Source: Diphasiastrum complanatum
Lineage: Eukaryota; Streptophyta; Lycopodiopsida; Lycopodiales; Lycopodiaceae
DNA: 64,000 nucleotides
Reading direction: 5' to 3'
Assembly (NCBI GenBank): GCA_029204225.1
Contig: CM055093.1
Span: 19,890,041 to 19,954,040, forward strand
Positions 61,044 to 64,000 of the stretch are shown here, one piece after another (the stretch's first letter is position 1; every line of letters starts with the position of its first letter). The position numbers were made by a program, and so were the translations under genes. Under the pieces are notes generated by a model. It searched no databases. It saw only the letters and a program-made list of their open reading frames with translations, and had not been told where the DNA came from.

Positions 61044-62198
61044 TCTGCAGTGCCTTCTTCTCCTCCCACCACCCCTAACTATTCAAGTAGTTCCTCTTCC
61101 ATTCCCTCCGTTCCATCCCACAATAACGAGGATATGAACTCGACTGTAGATAAAATAATATCGGATCTAGATTTAAGTTTAATAGGTGATTTTTATAAGG
61201 ATCTTTGTGTAAGATTTCATGTTGATCCCCAAAGATTCATTTTTGGATTCTGAGAGGTATATAATTTTTGATGAGTAAGTTGCCAAAGAAATTGATAAGC
61301 TAGGAGGTCAATTTTCTTTTTGCCTAAGTTCAATTAATTATATAAATCACATAAATAAAGACTTTTGCGATGCCCTGAAGGAGAAGACCTCAGATATATC
61401 AGATCCAGTTGTGGAGGCTAGTTTGATGTATTTTGTAAATAGATGTAAATCCGATGATAGTAAAGACATTGGAGTTGTGTTGTCCTTTTTTGCACACAGC
61501 CTTCATAGTCCAACTAAGGCGATGAAGTATCTTCTTCATACAACCTCGGAGACCAAAGTCTTTATTATTCCATACTGCCAAAAGTAAGTGATTACATAGA
61601 ATATATTCTAGTAATATTTTTAATAGGTATTGTAATTCCTTTAGTTTAACTAATTATCTCTTGTTTGTAGTAAGCATTGGAGTATGGATATAATCTCCCT
61701 TAGAGAAGATTCAGATGGGATCATTAATCCCATCTGTTTAAAGATGAACTCCTTAAAGTCTACCCATGTCGAAATGGACGTGATGTACAGCAGAATGTTG
61801 CCATTTTTGCCAAGGCCGGATGGGGCCACTGTAAATAGCCACCTGGAGATTGTTGATGCAAAAAGTAAGTATTTTTCATCAAGTATTTGATAGCTAATAT
61901 GATCTGTTTTTTTCAGAGTGCACAACTAACCTATTATATGTTTTGTGATTAAAGTCAGCTCAGCAAGATGATGGACATAGTTGTGGATGGTTCTCCATCC
62001 GCAATGTACAGGACTTTTTAGAGTGGTACATCATGCAATCCGGGGCTCCAGATATACGAAAGGTAAATAGACTAGTGAATGGCCTAATAAGTTATTTCTG
62101 ATTTGGTTTCTGATAAGTCAATTGACTCGGTTCTTTTGGATTTGCAGTATAAATGTCGAGCATTCTCAATGAATGAGATATATGAGTTTCGTCAATAA
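60489..62198 (+). pseudogene. histone H3-like domain fused to a Ulp1 (C48) protease domain
   Basis: Reconstructed as four exons: 60489-61583, 61671-61864, 61959-62062 and 62148-62198 (stop 62196), all with GT-AG introns and matching phases once one T is dropped from the T-run at 61239-61243; 481 codons. Residues 1-~130 are a divergent histone H3; ~130-220 are an Arg/Lys/Pro then Pro/Ser-rich linker; from ~260 on the sequence leads into a Ulp1-type SUMO-protease fold. The catalytic region reads FIIPYCQ, NKHWSMDII (His 61675-61677), CLKMNSLKSTH (Asn 61747-61749 where Asp is usual), QQDDGHSCGWFSIRN (Gln 61961 or 61964, Cys 61982-61984). Two in-frame stops (TAG 61041, TAA 61276) and the slip suggest a recent pseudogene; alternatively the H3 part ends at TAG as its own protein. 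Ulp1-like sequences are known to be captured by plant Mutator-like elements; no such ends were found here. Confidence 0.7.
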
Positions 62199-62493
62199 TG
62201 TTGGTGAACTTATTATCTCATGCAACACCCAGTCCAGCTGCGGAAACGGGAGGCCAATCAAGTCCACAACTGACACTGGTGTAGGGTAGATAATCCATAT
62301 TACTTTGAGCTGTAAATAAAAGATTAAATAGAGATATACATTTTTGATGTAATGCCCTATGAATAATTATGGGCATATACAAAGATAGAGACAATGGGAA
62401 AAAAGCATCCATTGTTATATACAGGACACACATGTACATTCTCAGAAAATGAGAAATTTATTGATATTTATGAGAGCTTTTACAAATCTTGTA
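62199..62493. other. short gap between convergent genes
   Basis: Shared 3' flank of the two genes at the right end. AATAAA-like words occur (AATAAAAG at 62315 region). No coding frame. Confidence 0.4.
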
Positions 62494-63856
62494 TCATGAT
62501 TGCTCTATTATCTGAACAACTTCGCCCAAATCTTTGCATTTGATTTTCTCTTCATGTCTTTTACGTATCTGCACAAACATACATAATCAAATTACAGTTA
62601 GTGATCCGAATATTGACAAAAAGAATAATGAATACAAATTAATATACAAATTCATAGATTTCACATACCAATTTTCCATCCAATATAAAGTTGAAATATT
62701 CGGGGATATATTGCTGTAAAAGTGTCAGTTCCGTTCTAATGTAGAATAAGGTCCAGTCCTGCTCAACCTCAATATTAGTAAGTAACTCCCCATTGGCCAT
62801 GATATCAATGCATATACGATCAGTGTGTCCAATGCTGTCTAGATCTTGATCTAATGGGGCCCAAGTACCATTGTGTTCTTTCCATCTCTGATAATGAAAC
62901 ACCATACTAAGCATTTGCTTCTCTATACTGTATCTAAATGATATGGATGAATGTTTGATTCTACAAGAAATATCTGCAGTGGATCTTATATCCCAACCTT
63001 TGTCCATGAATTTGAATAAAAAATCATCTGATAGATTTTTGCAAACAAACAATGTGGGAGTTCGAAGCACTTCCGTGTTTGAAAAAGAGCTGACAAACAA
63101 TGACATTGGAACAAACCAGCTTAAGTGCACATTTCTTGATCCAGTATTAGTTTTGAGTGACTTTTGTACATCATTATATAGCTGGAACGAAAGCATTTTA
63201 TTATATTGTCATTGACTGCAATCCACCACACGTTATCTTGAAAAATAGGTAGAGGTATATGCTCTAGTTTTCTCATTCCTCCATTTGTGTCTGGAATATA
63301 CATAGCATCATAAGAAAATATTCCAGAATCTGCAAGTTCTTTTGTCGTTCGTCCTCTGTATTGCAATTTGCCAATTTCTGAATGGATGACATCTATAATA
63401 CCTGAAAGAGACGCCATAGGTTCCCATTCATGTATATTTGAAGGATATAGATCTGCAATACATAATCATAATAAGCTCCAATTCATAAATACGATTACGT
63501 TTTAAAAATGACAAGCAATCCAAAAAATTAAGATACTTACAATTACACTTTCGAAAATCATGTGGATTTACAGCCTCCACATTAAGTCCCGAATGCATAT
63601 AAACATGTTGAATAAGCACTTCTGAAATGGTTTGTCCTCCTGGAGAAACTTTGAAATCAATAATCCGCCCTTTCCAATAAGATCTATATGTATACTTGGC
63701 CTTTTTCTTTTGGCAAAAAGCCCCTCTCGCCGATGGATGCATCAGTACCCAAGAAGCCTTATGATATTCACGAGCAATCCATGTGCCATCGTCTTCCCTC
63801 TCATTATAAAAAATTGCAGAGCATATCAAAAGTCTCGGTCTCCTTCTCATCGCCAT
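62494..63856 (-). pseudogene. unrecognised three-exon gene with a ubiquitin-like C-terminal region
   Basis: Exon 1 63856-63541 (MAMRRRPRLLICSAIFYNER; donor GTAAGT), exon 2 63452-62669 (YLYPSNIHEWEPMASLSGII; donor GTATGT), exon 3 62568-62494 (IRKRHEEKIKCKDLGEVVQI, stop). The introns are 88 and 100 bases with clean GT-AG ends. The summed exons are 1175 bases, one short of a whole number of codons, and the frame does change near 63190 (WWIAVNDNII to MLSFQLYNDV), so a single-base loss explains it. The protein is about 390 residues with no transposase motif. Residues near the end (RICIDIMANGELLTNIEVEQ, DWTLFYIRTELTLLQ, FNFILDGKL) have the spacing of a beta-grasp, ubiquitin-like fold; this is a visual judgement. 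I do not recognise the family. Confidence 0.55.
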
Positions 63857-64000
63857 AGCTTGAAGAGTTCACGTTTGAACTCGTCAATATGAGAGTCCAG
63901 AGTATAATAGGCGCCAAACCTATTTGTGAGTCCCAAGATAATTTTAACTTGAGGTCAACCCAAGCAGTTTAGTCAACTAGTCGTCACGCACGCCAGCCAA
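63857..64000 (-). promoter_or_regulatory. 5' flank of the minus-strand gene
   Basis: A dyad GAGTTCA-CGTT-TGAACTC (63865-63882) lies just upstream of the start codon. On the minus strand TTGACT and TTGACC (W-box-like) occur near 63970-63950 and a TATTATAC near 63909. These are weak signals; the region is cut by the window end. Confidence 0.3.

Overview
ORGANISM. This is a flowering-plant nuclear repeat region. It is AT-rich, has GT-AG introns and G-box/TATA promoters, and is packed with nested Ty1/copia and Ty3/gypsy retrotransposons whose primer sites match plant initiator-Met and Asp tRNAs. Long (GA)n/(CT)n, (CA)n and (AT)n microsatellites and Helitron-type ends are also present. The species cannot be fixed from the sequence. 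Almost every retroelement frame carries stops or frameshifts, so nearly all of them are relics. LAYOUT. 0-7.2 kb: a non-pol ORF of a recurrent family (called X-ORF here), then a minus-strand Ty3/gypsy gag with three zinc knuckles, a tRNA-Asp primer site and one LTR, cutting into a copia element (family F1). 7.2-14.3 kb: an F1 LTR, two more F1 bodies (one split by a 775-bp foldback element), then an F1-like body in opposite orientation. 14.3-18.3 kb: a minus-strand copia of family F2 (LTR plus RNase H, RT, integrase) inserted in that F1-like gag. 18.3-20.8 kb: pieces of two further copia families. 20.9-32.1 kb: the best-preserved element, an F2 copia with both LTRs, gag, protease, integrase, RT and RNase H, split in the integrase by a gypsy-type insertion (24.6-29.2 kb) carrying a second X-ORF and an LTR. 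32.1-35 kb: copia gag/protease debris, a hairpin and a minisatellite. 35-43 kb: mostly unannotatable, with short exons that could belong to one host gene (38.5-41.1 kb) interrupted by copia debris. 43.1-49.7 kb: a Ty3/gypsy element with RT, RNase H and partial integrase, a third X-ORF just before the polypurine tract, and a duplicated LTR-plus-coding block. 49.7-60 kb: microsatellites, one gypsy-type LTR, and three Helitron 3' ends around an AT-rich palindromic segment. KEY REGION. 60.2-63.9 kb differs from the rest: it holds two convergent genes with clean splice sites and matched phases. The plus-strand gene reads as a divergent histone H3 domain, a basic and Pro/Ser-rich linker, and a Ulp1-type (C48) cysteine protease domain, in one reconstructed 480-codon frame carrying two in-frame stops and one single-base slip. 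The minus-strand gene (three exons, one frameshift) is unrecognised but ends in a sequence that looks like a ubiquitin-like beta-grasp fold. I consider this H3-Ulp1 arrangement the most likely undescribed system in the window. HOW PARTS RELATE. The retroelements are nested insertions and do not form a pathway. The three X-ORFs share a start region, a coiled-coil or charged middle and a C-terminal block; one lies in the pol-to-3'LTR position where extra retroelement ORFs are known. The right-end gene pair may be a captured or host SUMO/chromatin-related locus; that is inference.
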